A stretch of DNA of 64,000 bases from NCBI GenBank assembly GCA_964530825.1, contig CAZHCA010000004.1, positions 169,484 through 233,483 on the forward strand, in the 5' to 3' direction. Made by a program: the position numbers and the translations under genes. The notes under the pieces are model-generated. The model worked only from the letters and a program-made list of their open reading frames with translations, was not told the DNA's origin and searched no databases. Below, in pieces: positions 8,628 through 17,046 of the stretch. The DNA is from CAZHCA01 sp964530825 (lineage in GTDB: Bacteria > Bacteroidota > Bacteroidia > Chitinophagales > Saprospiraceae). Positions within the stretch are counted from its first letter, which is position 1, and every line of letters begins with the position of its first letter.

Positions 8628-9909
8628 GCATCGAGTTGTCATTACCGGAATGGGTGTTGTAGCCCCTAATGCAATCGGCTTACCCAGTTTTTTGGATGCC
8701 TTGCGCAACGGCCGCTCGGGTATTGCCTACCATGCAAGCCTGGAGGAGCTTGGGTTCGGATGCTGGGTGGGTGGTGTTCCTCCCCTAGAGACCGTCGATT
8801 TAACCCAATACCTGACCCCCATCGAGCAAAAGAGCTACCATGCTACCGGTATTTTGTACGGACTGGTGGCCGGGATGGATGCCTGGACAGATGCCGGGCT
8901 GGCCATTCCGGAAAAAGATGCGCCCGCTGACTGGGATAGCGGATTGGTATTCGGCGCCGGATTGGCCGGCGCCGAGGTCGTGCGCAATGCTGCCTATCTG
9001 ATCGATGAGGGCAAGGTGCGCCGGTTGGGTAGTACAACGGTGCCTCAGGTCATGTCGAGCGGAATCAGTGCTCACCTGGGGGGACGCCTGGGTTTGGGGA
9101 ATGTGGTAACCACCAATGCTTCGGCCTGCAGTACCGGGACCGAAAGCCTTCTGCTGGGTATGGATCGCATTCGTGCAGGTCGTGCCCGACGCGTGCTTTG
9201 CGGCGCCTGCGACAGTGGCGGCCCCTACGTTTGGGGAGGGTTCGACGCCATGCGCGTACTCAATCGCAAAATGAACGATCGGCCGGAACAGGCGTCGCGA
9301 CCACTGAGCGCCAGCGCTGCCGGTTTCGTCCCGGGCGCCGGAGCCGGAGCCCTTGTGCTGGAGAACCTGGATTCGGCCCGGGCGCGGGGTGCGCGCATCT
9401 ATGCCGAGTTGGCCGGCGGCGCCCTGAACTCTGGCGGACAGCGGCAGGGGGGAACGATGACGGCGCCTAGTCCACAAGGGATCCGCCGCTGCCTGGAACA
9501 AGCCTATGCCGATGCCGGTATGGAACCGGCGCAACTAGATGCCATCTCGGGCCACCTTACCGGCACCCTTTTCGATCCGAGAGAAGTGGAGCAGTGGTGC
9601 GCCAGTTTGGGACGATCGGGGGCTGACTTCCCATACCTACACGCACTCAAGTCCATGATTGGCCATTGTCTGAGCGCCGCCGGAGCTATCGAATCGGTAG
9701 CTGGGGTGTTACAACTTTTTCACGGTTTTCTGCATCCCAATTTGAATTGCGAAGATCTTCACCCCGAAATCGCCCTCCGGGTTGATTCCAGCCGCATTCC
9801 AAAATCGACCCAACCGGCGGATCTGCAATATCTGGCTAAAAGTAGCTTTGGCTTCGGAGATGTTAATAGCTGTGTTATTTTTAAGAAATTCTCGGAACAC
9901 CATGACTAA
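8620..9909 (+). CDS. Beta-ketoacyl-ACP synthase, KAS II/FabF-type
   Basis: The 429-residue thiolase-fold enzyme begins with HRVVITGMGVVAPNAIG, typical of FabF/KAS II. The catalytic Cys sits in TNASACSTGTESL, and the two His residues in SGHLTGTLFDPRE and LKSMIGHCLSAAGA, so the C-H-H triad of an elongating (decarboxylating) KAS is intact. The first His motif differs from the usual HGTxT (H-L-T-G-T), which suggests a divergent, pathway-specific enzyme. It overlaps the FabZ-like gene upstream and the ACP gene downstream by 8 bp each. It probably elongates the acyl chain on the operon's ACP before hand-over to the type III PKS. There is no sign of a paired chain-length-factor subunit. Confidence 0.93.
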   Translation: MNKHRVVITGMGVVAPNAIGLPSFLDALRNGRSGIAYHASLEELGFGCWVGGVPPLETVDLTQYLTPIEQKSYHATGILYGLVAGMDAWTDAGLAIPEKDAPADWDSGLVFGAGLAGAEVVRNAAYLIDEGKVRRLGSTTVPQVMSSGISAHLGGRLGLGNVVTTNASACSTGTESLLLGMDRIRAGRARRVLCGACDSGGPYVWGGFDAMRVLNRKMNDRPEQASRPLSASAAGFVPGAGAGALVLENLDSARARGARIYAELAGGALNSGGQRQGGTMTAPSPQGIRRCLEQAYADAGMEPAQLDAISGHLTGTLFDPREVEQWCASLGRSGADFPYLHALKSMIGHCLSAAGAIESVAGVLQLFHGFLHPNLNCEDLHPEIALRVDSSRIPKSTQPADLQYLAKSSFGFGDVNSCVIFKKFSEHHD

Positions 9910-10153
9910 AGAAGCAATCGCCGACCGGCTTAAAGAAATTATCAAGCCTTATGTACCCGACCAGCAACGATTGGAGGAGCTCAATGCCAATACCGATCTC
10001 CTGCAGGATTTGGAGATTAATTCGGCCAACCTCGTGGATATTATCATCGATGTAGAAATGGCCTTCGATATCGAGATCGATGATGCGGCCGCCGAGCAGA
10101 TGCTGACGGTAAAAGACGCCATTGCTATTATTCAGGAGCGGCTGGCCGAATGA
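9902..10153 (+). CDS. Acyl carrier protein of the polyketide/lipid operon
   Basis: This is an 83-residue acidic four-helix ACP when started at ATG 9902. The 4'-phosphopantetheine attachment serine is in LQDLEINSANLVDIIIDVE, where N-S-A replaces the more usual D-S-L at the start of helix II. The start overlaps the KAS gene by 8 bp, and the stop overlaps the PPTase start as ATGA. This arrangement implies a dedicated carrier made at a fixed ratio with its synthase and its activating enzyme. It likely holds the growing acyl chain that later primes the type III PKS. Confidence 0.92.
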   Translation: MTKEAIADRLKEIIKPYVPDQQRLEELNANTDLLQDLEINSANLVDIIIDVEMAFDIEIDDAAAEQMLTVKDAIAIIQERLAE

Positions 10154-10740
10154 TCGGTCACGACATCATCGATTTGCATTTCCTGCCGGCATTTGATCGG
10201 AGTCGTTACGCAAAATATGCCCGGAAGATCCTGCATCCGGCCGAAATGAAAATTTATCAAGGGGCACCTCAACCTAACTACTGGCTGTGGCAATGTTGGG
10301 CACTCAAAGAAAGCGCCTACAAGTTTTTTTTCCGGAAGACGCCTGAACGGCTTTTTGCCCCTAAAAAATACTACCTCCCAAACGGTACACATTTGTTGGA
10401 ACACCAGGTTCATCTCATTCGATCACCTTTCGGAGAGGCCTGGGGCGAGGTACACTGTACCACCCAAATCATAAAGGCGACGGTAGTCGGTAACCGGGCT
10501 GATCTCGGTCGGTACCGGGAGCATCAATTCCAACTCTCTAGTACCCTGCCCGCTTTACAGGCAAAAGAAACGCGACTTGCAGTAGCCGGTTGGCTCAGTC
10601 AAATTTTAGTAGTCGATCCCAGGAAGGTGAATTTGGACAACCATTGCGGTTATCCAATCGTTCGCATCAGTGGTCGAAATATACCAAGGGCGATTTCATG
10701 GTCCCACCATGGCCATCAAGGTAGTGTGGCCGTCCTATAA
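10150..10740 (+). CDS. 4'-phosphopantetheinyl transferase, AcpS-like
   Basis: The 196-residue protein keeps the N-terminal metal/CoA motif IGHDIIDL, the central WALKESAYKFFF motif (W-x-x-K-E-S-x-x-K) and a C-terminal ISWSHHGHQGSVAVL strand resembling the AcpS end. It transfers phosphopantetheine from CoA to the conserved serine of an ACP. AcpS proteins are usually about 120-130 residues, so this one carries a middle insertion of roughly 60 residues (about 75-150). It is coupled to the ACP gene by a 4-bp overlap, making that ACP its probable substrate. A second, Sfp-type PPTase occurs at 27993-28634. Confidence 0.85.
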   Translation: MIGHDIIDLHFLPAFDRSRYAKYARKILHPAEMKIYQGAPQPNYWLWQCWALKESAYKFFFRKTPERLFAPKKYYLPNGTHLLEHQVHLIRSPFGEAWGEVHCTTQIIKATVVGNRADLGRYREHQFQLSSTLPALQAKETRLAVAGWLSQILVVDPRKVNLDNHCGYPIVRISGRNIPRAISWSHHGHQGSVAVL

Positions 10741-10751
10741 ACTTCTGGAAT

Positions 10752-13064
10752 ATGGGTGAAAAGCAACGGAGTTGGCTGGCAATTGGGCTAGTGGCTGGGG
10801 TCAGCATATTCTTTGCTGCCCAGCTGCCCCGCCTACAGTTTGACTATGATCTGGAAATGTTCTTTCCTGCAGGGGACCCGGAAACCCAATTCTTCAAAAA
10901 GTTTCGCACCCATTTCGGTAACGACGATGATTATGTATTGGTGGGGCTAGAATCGCCCACCGGTGTTATCTTTGAATACGAATTTTTGAGCAGGATAGAC
11001 AGTTTGCGGCGACAAATCGAAACGCTACCCTGGGTGCAATACGTTCACGGACCCACTAATTTGCGGCAGGTGGAGCGCAACCCGGTGGCGGCGACTCCCA
11101 TGCGCCGCCCCTATCTACACCTCCGCGACACGAGCCGGTACGCAGCGGATAGTGCACGCATTTATAAATCCCGTTTGGTCAACTATATCTTTTCGGCCGA
11201 CCGGGAATCGGTCTTGTTGTTTGTTCGGCACGATGATCTGCTATCGCAGGAGAAGTGTCGAATGTTGACGGACAGCATTCGATCAGCGGTAAATGCCCTA
11301 AATTTTTCCAATGTGCATTTCGCCGGCAAGTGTTTCGGTCAGACTTATTTCATCCAGCTTATTCAGCGGGAAACGGCCGTTTTCGTGGGTGCCTCCGTGC
11401 TTTTTGTCATCTGGAGCCTTTGGTTTACTTACCGCACCTTCTGGGGGTTATGGATGCCGATGACAGTAGTAGGATTATCCGTCCTGTGGACGTTGGGCCT
11501 GATGGCATTGCTTGGCAAACCCGTTGACTTGGTATCTAATATTATTCCGACGATTCTCCTGGTCGTTGGGATTTCGGATACCATGCACTTACTAACTCAT
11601 TACCTGGGTAGCCGGCGTTCCGGCGTTCCGGCCGATGCGGCTCTGCGCTCGGCCGTGCGGGAGGTGGGGCGTGCAACCTTGCTAACTTCGCTGACCACCG
11701 CCTTGGGTTTCCTCACCCTGACCAGTAGCAGTTTTCGTCCGTTGGTATTTTTGGGTATCTACCTTTCGGTGGGTATATTCATCGCTTTAGGGTTGACTTA
11801 TGCACTGCTACCTGCTTTCCTGCGCCTGCAACCCAAACTGCAACGACCACAGACCGGCTCCACAGACTTTTGGGATGAATTTCTGGCCTTTAGCTTTGCA
11901 TGGGTGAAGCGGCAGCGTTGGGTCATTATTGCCGTAAGTGCATTGGTGATGGCTTTAAGTGCCTGGAGTACGCGCTACATTACGGTTAACAATTATATTC
12001 TGACCGACCTGCGCCCAAGTAATCCGCTTCAACAGGATCATCGATTTTTTGCCGACAAATTTGCTGGTCCGCGCCCTTTTGAATGTATGGTCCGTCTGCA
12101 AGATGGTAGTAGTCGGGAAGACATCTTCGAGCCGGAACTGCTGAAGGAATTAACGACCGTAGGTAAGTATTTACGGGAAGTTTATGGAGTGAAAAACCTG
12201 ATGACGCCCGCTGTAATGATTCGGCAGGCCAATCAGATCTACCATTTTGGCGATACTACTTTTGCTCGTATTCCCAATGATACGGCCAGCATTGATTTAC
12301 TGGCGAAGAAACTGGAGCGCTATCTGGGCGCAACCCAATTCGATCGCTTCATCGCTCAGGGCGGGCGTGTTGTGCGCCTGCGGGGCGACATGCCCGACTG
12401 GGGAAGTTACGTAGTGCGGCAAAAAAATGCGGCGTTCCTCCGTTTCCTGGACGAAAAGTTTCCTGACTCAAAGCTCGATTACCAAATAACTGGTACGGCT
12501 TATCTTCTCGACCTCAATAACAAATACCTGGCCGAAAACGTGATCGGCGGGCTGTTGCTGGCTTTCACAGTAATTGCCGTTCTGTTTGCCATTTTGTTCA
12601 GGTCCTTGCGTATAGCATTGATCGCGCTCGTGCCGAATGTTTTCCCACTCCTGGTGGTCGGCGGTGCCATGGGAGCATTCGGTATTGATTTGAAAATTTC
12701 AACCTCCATCATTTTCATCATATCGCTTGGAATTGCAGTAGATGATTCCATTCACTTTCTGAGTCGCTTTCGACAGGAGAAAAGGCGCGCCCCGGCGGAA
12801 GAAGCGCTGGCGATTACCTACCGGAACACTGGCAAGGCGATTGTGCTTACCACCTTGATTTTGATGGGGGGGTTTTTGGTGCTAACCCTCTCGGAGTTTT
12901 TAGGAACCTATTACATTGGCGCACTGGTTGCACTAACACTTGGCATTGCCGTAATCGCTGATCTGACCTTACTGCCGGCGCTTTTGCTAGTAGTACTTCC
13001 TACAGTTGAGGAGCGTACGACTTCTACTCTGCACACGGGGGGCAATGAGCGAAAAAGAGAGTAA
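10752..13064 (+). CDS. MMPL/RND-family lipid exporter
   Basis: The 770-residue polytopic inner-membrane protein has the duplicated RND layout. A first helix (residues about 6-22) precedes a large periplasmic loop, then five helices at about 215-365 (IIPTILLVVGISDTMHLLTH, TLLTSLTTALGFLTLTSSSF). A second set follows: a helix near 395, a second periplasmic loop, and five helices from about 595 to 755 (IIFIISLGIAVDDSIHFLSR, ALVALTLGIAVIADLTLLPAL). The GISDTMH and GIAVDDSIHF segments carry the acidic residues used for proton coupling. MMPL proteins often move lipids across the envelope. As last gene of the type III PKS operon (11 bp after the PPTase) it probably exports the phenolic lipid. No membrane-fusion or outer-membrane partner is encoded nearby. 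Confidence 0.9.
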   Translation: MGEKQRSWLAIGLVAGVSIFFAAQLPRLQFDYDLEMFFPAGDPETQFFKKFRTHFGNDDDYVLVGLESPTGVIFEYEFLSRIDSLRRQIETLPWVQYVHGPTNLRQVERNPVAATPMRRPYLHLRDTSRYAADSARIYKSRLVNYIFSADRESVLLFVRHDDLLSQEKCRMLTDSIRSAVNALNFSNVHFAGKCFGQTYFIQLIQRETAVFVGASVLFVIWSLWFTYRTFWGLWMPMTVVGLSVLWTLGLMALLGKPVDLVSNIIPTILLVVGISDTMHLLTHYLGSRRSGVPADAALRSAVREVGRATLLTSLTTALGFLTLTSSSFRPLVFLGIYLSVGIFIALGLTYALLPAFLRLQPKLQRPQTGSTDFWDEFLAFSFAWVKRQRWVIIAVSALVMALSAWSTRYITVNNYILTDLRPSNPLQQDHRFFADKFAGPRPFECMVRLQDGSSREDIFEPELLKELTTVGKYLREVYGVKNLMTPAVMIRQANQIYHFGDTTFARIPNDTASIDLLAKKLERYLGATQFDRFIAQGGRVVRLRGDMPDWGSYVVRQKNAAFLRFLDEKFPDSKLDYQITGTAYLLDLNNKYLAENVIGGLLLAFTVIAVLFAILFRSLRIALIALVPNVFPLLVVGGAMGAFGIDLKISTSIIFIISLGIAVDDSIHFLSRFRQEKRRAPAEEALAITYRNTGKAIVLTTLILMGGFLVLTLSEFLGTYYIGALVALTLGIAVIADLTLLPALLLVVLPTVEERTTSTLHTGGNERKRE

Positions 13065-14972
13065 CTATTGCAATTCAAAGACGACGATTCCCAAAGGCGG
13101 CAAGGCCGCCTCGATAGCATAAGGTCGGAAATGCCAGCCAGGTTCCCGGGCTGTCAGTGGATCGTTATGATGTTGACCTGAACCTCCGTAGTGATGGCTG
13201 TCGCTGTTGAGTTTTTCTACGTAAATGCCGGGTTGTGGAACCCCGATCTGATAGCTCGATCTGGCTACGGGTGTGAAATTAGCCGCTACGATCACCAAAC
13301 TATCGGGCTGGTTGCCCTGGCGCATGTAAATCAGGATACTGTTCTCGTGGTCGTTGCTTTCTATCCATGCGAAGCCCTCCGGCGAAAATTGACGTTCGTA
13401 AAGGGCTGGTTGTTGGCGGTAATAGTTGTTGAGATTGCGCACCCAGGCTTGCACCCCTTGGTGAAAGCCGTGGTCGAGTAACCACCAGTCGAGCCCTTTC
13501 TCAATGCTCCACTCTGAGGTCTGTCCGAACTCGCCGCCCATGAACATCAACTTCGTACCTGGATGGGTATACATATAGCCGAAAAGCAGGCGCATATTGG
13601 CAAAACGCTGCCACTCATCGCCGGGCATGCGGTCCATAAGTGAGCCCTTACCGTGGACAACCTCATCGTGCGACAGGGGCAGCATGAAATTCTCCGTGAA
13701 AGCATAGATGAGGCTGAAGGTCAGCTCGTTGTGGTGGTATTTGCGATGGATGGGCTCTTTGGAAAAATAATTGAGCGTATCGTGCATCCAACCCATCATC
13801 CATTTTTGCCCGAAGCCGAGCCCCCCGGTATAGGTCGGCCGCGAAACCCCTGACCAAGCCGTAGATTCTTCGGCAATGGTAATGATGTCGGGAAATTCTC
13901 TATAGACGGTTTCATTGAACTCCTTGAGGAAAGAGATCGCCTCCAGGTTTTCATTACCGCCATACTGGTTGGGTATCCATTCGCCTTCCTCGCGGGAGTA
14001 ATCGAGATAGATCATGGAAGCTACCGCGTCGACCCGCAATCCGTCGATGTGGTATTGATCGAGCCAAAACAGTGCATTGGAGATGAGAAAACTGCGGACC
14101 TCGTTGCGGTTGTAGTTGAAGATGGCGCTCTTCCAGTCAGGGTGAAATCCTTTACGGGGGTCGGCATGTTCGTAGAGATAAGTGCCGTCGAACTGTGCTA
14201 ACCCGTGGCTGTCATTGGGAAAGTGTGAGGGTACCCAATCCAGGATAACGCCAATTCCACCCTGGTGGAGTTGATCGACCAGATACATAAAATCCTCGGG
14301 GGTGCCAAAGCGGCTGGTGGGCGCGAAGTAACCCGTAATCTGGTATCCCCAGGATGGGAAAAAGGGGTGCTCCATAGCCGGCATAAACTCCACATGTGTA
14401 AAACCCATTTCCTGGACGTAGGGCACGAGCTCATTTGCCAGGTCGCGGTAGGAGAGAGACTCTGCACCGTTGTTCCGTTTGCGCCAAGAACCCAAATGAA
14501 CCTCATATACGCAATAGGCTTGCGGTTTACCTGCCTGTTCTGCACGCCGGGTCATCCATTCCTGATCTTTCCAATTGTATTTCGGATCCCAGACAATGGA
14601 GGCGGTACGGGGTGGAATTTCCCAAAACCGCGCGTACGGATCGCCTTTTTCCAAAGTGCCTCCGTCGGGCCTGCGAATAATGTATTTGTAAAGCTCGCCA
14701 GCCTGGAGGTTGGGGACGAAGCCTTCCCAGATACCCGACATATCCCAACGCGGGGCCAGGGGATGGGCGCCAGCATTCCACCCGTTGAAATTGCCGACTA
14801 CCGAGACGGCAGTTGCGTTTGGGGCCCAGACGGCAAAAAAAACACCCTTCTGGCCATCTACTTCTTTCAGGTGAGATCCCAATCGATCGTAGATCTTAAA
14901 ATGCCGACCGGATTTGAACAGATAGATGTCGTAATCGGTGAATGGGCTAATGTCGTGGCGTACCTCCATCAT
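13065..14972 (-). CDS. glgB: 1,4-alpha-glucan branching enzyme
   Basis: The 635-residue protein has an N-terminal CBM48 domain (about 30-120; GVFFAVWAPNATAVSVVGNF) and a GH13 (beta/alpha)8 barrel. Visible GH13 motifs are ILDWVPSHFPND, the nucleophile Asp in GLRVDAVASMIYLDY, the acid/base Glu in ITIAEESTAWSGVS and the third Asp in LPLSHDEVVHGKGSL. A C-terminal beta-sandwich follows (ILIYMRQGNQPDSLVIVAAN...). It forms alpha-1,6 branches in glycogen. The gene directly abuts the convergent MMPL gene with no intergenic bases, and no other glg synthesis genes are nearby. The first two codons are both ATG, so the start could be 3 bp later. Confidence 0.96.
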   Translation of the reverse strand: MMEVRHDISPFTDYDIYLFKSGRHFKIYDRLGSHLKEVDGQKGVFFAVWAPNATAVSVVGNFNGWNAGAHPLAPRWDMSGIWEGFVPNLQAGELYKYIIRRPDGGTLEKGDPYARFWEIPPRTASIVWDPKYNWKDQEWMTRRAEQAGKPQAYCVYEVHLGSWRKRNNGAESLSYRDLANELVPYVQEMGFTHVEFMPAMEHPFFPSWGYQITGYFAPTSRFGTPEDFMYLVDQLHQGGIGVILDWVPSHFPNDSHGLAQFDGTYLYEHADPRKGFHPDWKSAIFNYNRNEVRSFLISNALFWLDQYHIDGLRVDAVASMIYLDYSREEGEWIPNQYGGNENLEAISFLKEFNETVYREFPDIITIAEESTAWSGVSRPTYTGGLGFGQKWMMGWMHDTLNYFSKEPIHRKYHHNELTFSLIYAFTENFMLPLSHDEVVHGKGSLMDRMPGDEWQRFANMRLLFGYMYTHPGTKLMFMGGEFGQTSEWSIEKGLDWWLLDHGFHQGVQAWVRNLNNYYRQQPALYERQFSPEGFAWIESNDHENSILIYMRQGNQPDSLVIVAANFTPVARSSYQIGVPQPGIYVEKLNSDSHHYGGSGQHHNDPLTAREPGWHFRPYAIEAALPPLGIVVFELQ

Positions 14973-15079
14973 GGCGCTAGGTTAATTGAACAGGGCGCAG
15001 CCGGCATTCTGCTGCCGTAACGCGGTGGATAAAGGTACAAAACCAAGGAAATAAACGAAGGAAAAGGACGACAGAAGAA

Positions 15080-15110
15080 AGCGGACCGGCTTCAAAAAAA
15101 CCGGTCCGCT
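15080..15110 (-). terminator. Intrinsic terminator after the CBM48-HhH gene
   Basis: A perfect 10-bp stem (AGCGGACCGG / CCGGTCCGCT) with an 11-nt A/T-rich loop is followed on the minus strand by TTTCTTCT. It lies 46 bp past the stop of the minus-strand gene at 15156 and upstream of glgB, so it probably ends that transcript and makes glgB a separate unit. Confidence 0.55.
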
Positions 15111-15155
15111 TACAATGGCGGGAGGGCGCAGCTAGGGTCGGTAAAGGAAAAGCTA

Positions 15156-15755
15156 CTAGCGGCGGCCACCTTTCAATTCTTTTTGCCACTTGTCGAGATC
15201 TTCCCAACGGCCATCACGGGCCATTTTGGCTTGCTCTACCCAGGTGTTGGGGTCGTGCATGCGGTAACGGCTGCCGGCTTCAGACAGGATATCTTTCAGT
15301 AAATCGAGCTTTGCATCTGCCAGGTCTGCAAAGGTCATAATACCGTGGCCTTTGAGCAGACCTTCGATTTTAGGGCCAATGCCTTCAATTTTTTTGAGAT
15401 TGTCTTTCTGGGCGCTAGCCTGTTTTCCGGTAGTACCATTGCTGCTGTTTTCTACAAATACAACAGAATTGTCGATGCCGAAGTAAGGAGAAGGTACATA
15501 AGCATCTGCCTCCCAATCGTTGGTCCAAGAATTGTTGTCGATAAGGTAGCGGAATTCGTAGTTGCGGCCAATGGGCAGGCTGATCTCCGCTTTGAATTGC
15601 TTGCCAGATTTTTTCATGGCAACACCATCTTCCCAGCTCCAATTGTTGAAATCGCCTACGATGCGAACTTCCTGACCATTACCGATGGCTTCGGCAGGGA
15701 GGGTAAAAGTGACTTTACAGATTGGTTTAGTTTTTAGGTATTGTTTTTTGAGCAT
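15156..15755 (-). CDS. Glycogen-binding (CBM48-like) domain fused to helix-hairpin-helix domain
   Basis: The 199-residue protein was started at ATG 15755; a longer frame begins only at GTG. Residues about 8-100 form an early-set/CBM48-like beta-sandwich (KVTFTLPAEAIGNGQEVRIV, DFNNWSWEDGVAMKK, GRNYEFRYLIDNNSWTNDWE), the fold that binds glycogen in branching enzymes and AMPK beta. After a short linker, residues about 120-199 hold a helix-hairpin-helix segment (LKKIEGIGPKIEGLLKGHGI, TFADLADAKLDLLKDILSEA) like those following ribosomal protein L21 and other DUF4332-type proteins. No catalytic motif is seen. Its neighbour glgB hints at a link with glycogen metabolism, but the HhH part usually binds nucleic acid or protein, so the function is open. 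Confidence 0.8.
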   Translation of the reverse strand: MLKKQYLKTKPICKVTFTLPAEAIGNGQEVRIVGDFNNWSWEDGVAMKKSGKQFKAEISLPIGRNYEFRYLIDNNSWTNDWEADAYVPSPYFGIDNSVVFVENSSNGTTGKQASAQKDNLKKIEGIGPKIEGLLKGHGIMTFADLADAKLDLLKDILSEAGSRYRMHDPNTWVEQAKMARDGRWEDLDKWQKELKGGRR

Positions 15756-16056
15756 TGTTGAACAGTTATTTGGTTTTTGAATGGAAGGCACATGGGGTAT
15801 GATTGACCTTCTGCAACCTGCATAAAATTACTGGGAGCGACCAATGTTTTCAATCGGAAGGGTTTATCTGTATGTTAATTTAACCCTTACAAACTACATG
15901 ATTACGAAGATGTTAGATCTATGCCAAGCGAATAATACGTAGAGAATATGATTCTCCATAAAAAATTACGAATTACCGCGCTTAAAAGATATGATGTTCT
16001 AAATGGACAAATTGTAAATTTGTCCGAAATCACGAATTTCCCGTATCTGATCAGTC
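15756..16056. other. Intergenic region with a hairpin, no gene seen
   Basis: These 301 bp lie between the VOC gene and the CBM48-HhH gene, both on the minus strand, and should hold the promoter of the latter. No convincing ORF, tRNA or TAnnTTTG-type promoter was found. The only clear structure is the hairpin at 16005-16025. Confidence 0.5.
16005..16025 (-). terminator. Hairpin downstream of VOC gene
   Basis: A perfect 9-bp inverted repeat (GGACAAATT / AATTTGTCC) with a 3-nt loop lies 32 bp past the VOC-family stop codon. It is AT-rich and the following T-tract is short, so it may be a weak terminator or an operator-like palindrome. Confidence 0.35.
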
Positions 16057-16470
16057 CTAGGCTGCAAAAATCCGCTCCGGATCCCGGAATGCTTTGAACT
16101 CTAACGCATTTCCGCTGGGGTCCAACAAGAACATGGTGGACTGCTCGCCTATTTCCCCCTCAAAGCGGGTGTAAGGGTCGATAATAAACTTGACCTCAGC
16201 AGTTTGTAATTTTTGCGATAGGGTGATCCATTCATCGGGTTGTAAAATTGCACCGAAGTGTTTTACCGGGACCGACTTGCCGTCGACTTGATTATGTGCT
16301 CCTTCTGGTTCTGGCTGATCGACCAGGTGAGCGGTAATCTGATGGCCAAAGAAATTGAAATCGATCCAACGGTCGGAGGTTCGTCCAACGGTACAACCTA
16401 ATAATCCTTCGTAAAATCGGCGCGTGGAGGGGAGGTCGGTAACTGGGAAGGCTAAATGAAAGGGTGTCAT
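16057..16470 (-). CDS. VOC-family (glyoxalase/bleomycin-resistance fold) protein
   Basis: The 137-residue protein shows the paired beta-alpha-beta-beta-beta modules of the VOC superfamily. It begins FHLAFPVTDLPSTRRFYEGL with the first metal-ligand His, has a central VKHFGAILQPDEW with another His, and ends MFLLDPSGNALEFKAF with the C-terminal Glu ligand. These are positions for a divalent metal site. Family members include glyoxalases, dioxygenases and resistance proteins; the substrate here is unknown. It is followed closely by a DinB-like gene on the same strand. Confidence 0.88.
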   Translation of the reverse strand: MTPFHLAFPVTDLPSTRRFYEGLLGCTVGRTSDRWIDFNFFGHQITAHLVDQPEPEGAHNQVDGKSVPVKHFGAILQPDEWITLSQKLQTAEVKFIIDPYTRFEGEIGEQSTMFLLDPSGNALEFKAFRDPERIFAA

Positions 16471-16497
16471 AAAGAATGGGTTTTAAAAAAATAAAAA

Positions 16498-17025
16498 TCA
16501 CCAGCCCCGGTAGCGGGGAGGCTCCAGACCATTGAGGCGCAAATAGACCATGAGTTGTCCCCGGTGGTGGGTAGAGTGGTCGTCCAACAGATTGATAATT
16601 TGACGAACAGACTTTGGGCCGGCAAAGAAATCAACCTCCTTATTTAGTTCGGTCGAATCCAGCTCAATTACCGACTCGCCGACGTACTCATAAGCGTAAC
16701 CCAGGTAGCGCAGCAAAAGCTCTTTATCGTAGGTTTTGGTGATGCTCGTATCGCGCAGTACAGGTGCCCAGTCCCCTGCGTCGAGGTACCTCTGACTGAG
16801 GCCTACCATATTGGACATCATGTGCAGCAGTTGCTCCCGGAAGGACATCTGTTCGGGCGTAGGGCGAAAGTCATAGGCTGATTCGGGCATTCGTTCCGCT
16901 ACCTCTAGGGTATAGGATTTAGCGCCCTCCCATTTAACCGCGAATTCTTCGAGGAAGGCGTCCTGTGCGAAACTACCGGTGAGGAAAAAGAGGCACGTGC
17001 TCAGGTAGAGCCATTTCATCGTCAT
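16498..17025 (-). CDS. Exported DinB-like four-helix protein
   Basis: The 175-residue protein has a signal peptide (about 1-20, LYLSTCLFFLTGSFAQ). A DinB/DfsB-type four-helix domain follows, with the characteristic late motif LLDDHSTHHRGQLMVYLRLN, where His residues bind a metal, and an earlier LLHMMSNMVGLSQRYL with another His. DinB-fold enzymes include thiol-dependent S-transferases. An exported version fits the periplasmic DinB-like proteins common in Bacteroidota. It shares strand and close spacing with the VOC gene (27 bp) and MscS (21 bp), so the three may be co-transcribed. The molecular role is not known. Confidence 0.85.
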   Translation of the reverse strand: MTMKWLYLSTCLFFLTGSFAQDAFLEEFAVKWEGAKSYTLEVAERMPESAYDFRPTPEQMSFREQLLHMMSNMVGLSQRYLDAGDWAPVLRDTSITKTYDKELLLRYLGYAYEYVGESVIELDSTELNKEVDFFAGPKSVRQIINLLDDHSTHHRGQLMVYLRLNGLEPPRYRGW

Positions 17026-17046
17026 ATTTTTTTTGTAAAATAAAAA

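Noticed and set aside
8800..9534. 244-codon open frame on the minus strand inside the KAS gene
   Set aside because: It lies wholly antisense to a gene with clear catalytic motifs, its translation has shadow-like composition, and it breaks the operon logic.
14265..15020. 251-codon open frame on the plus strand over glgB
   Set aside because: It is antisense to the GlgB N-terminal domain and has no family-like motifs; GC-rich third positions produce long shadow frames here.
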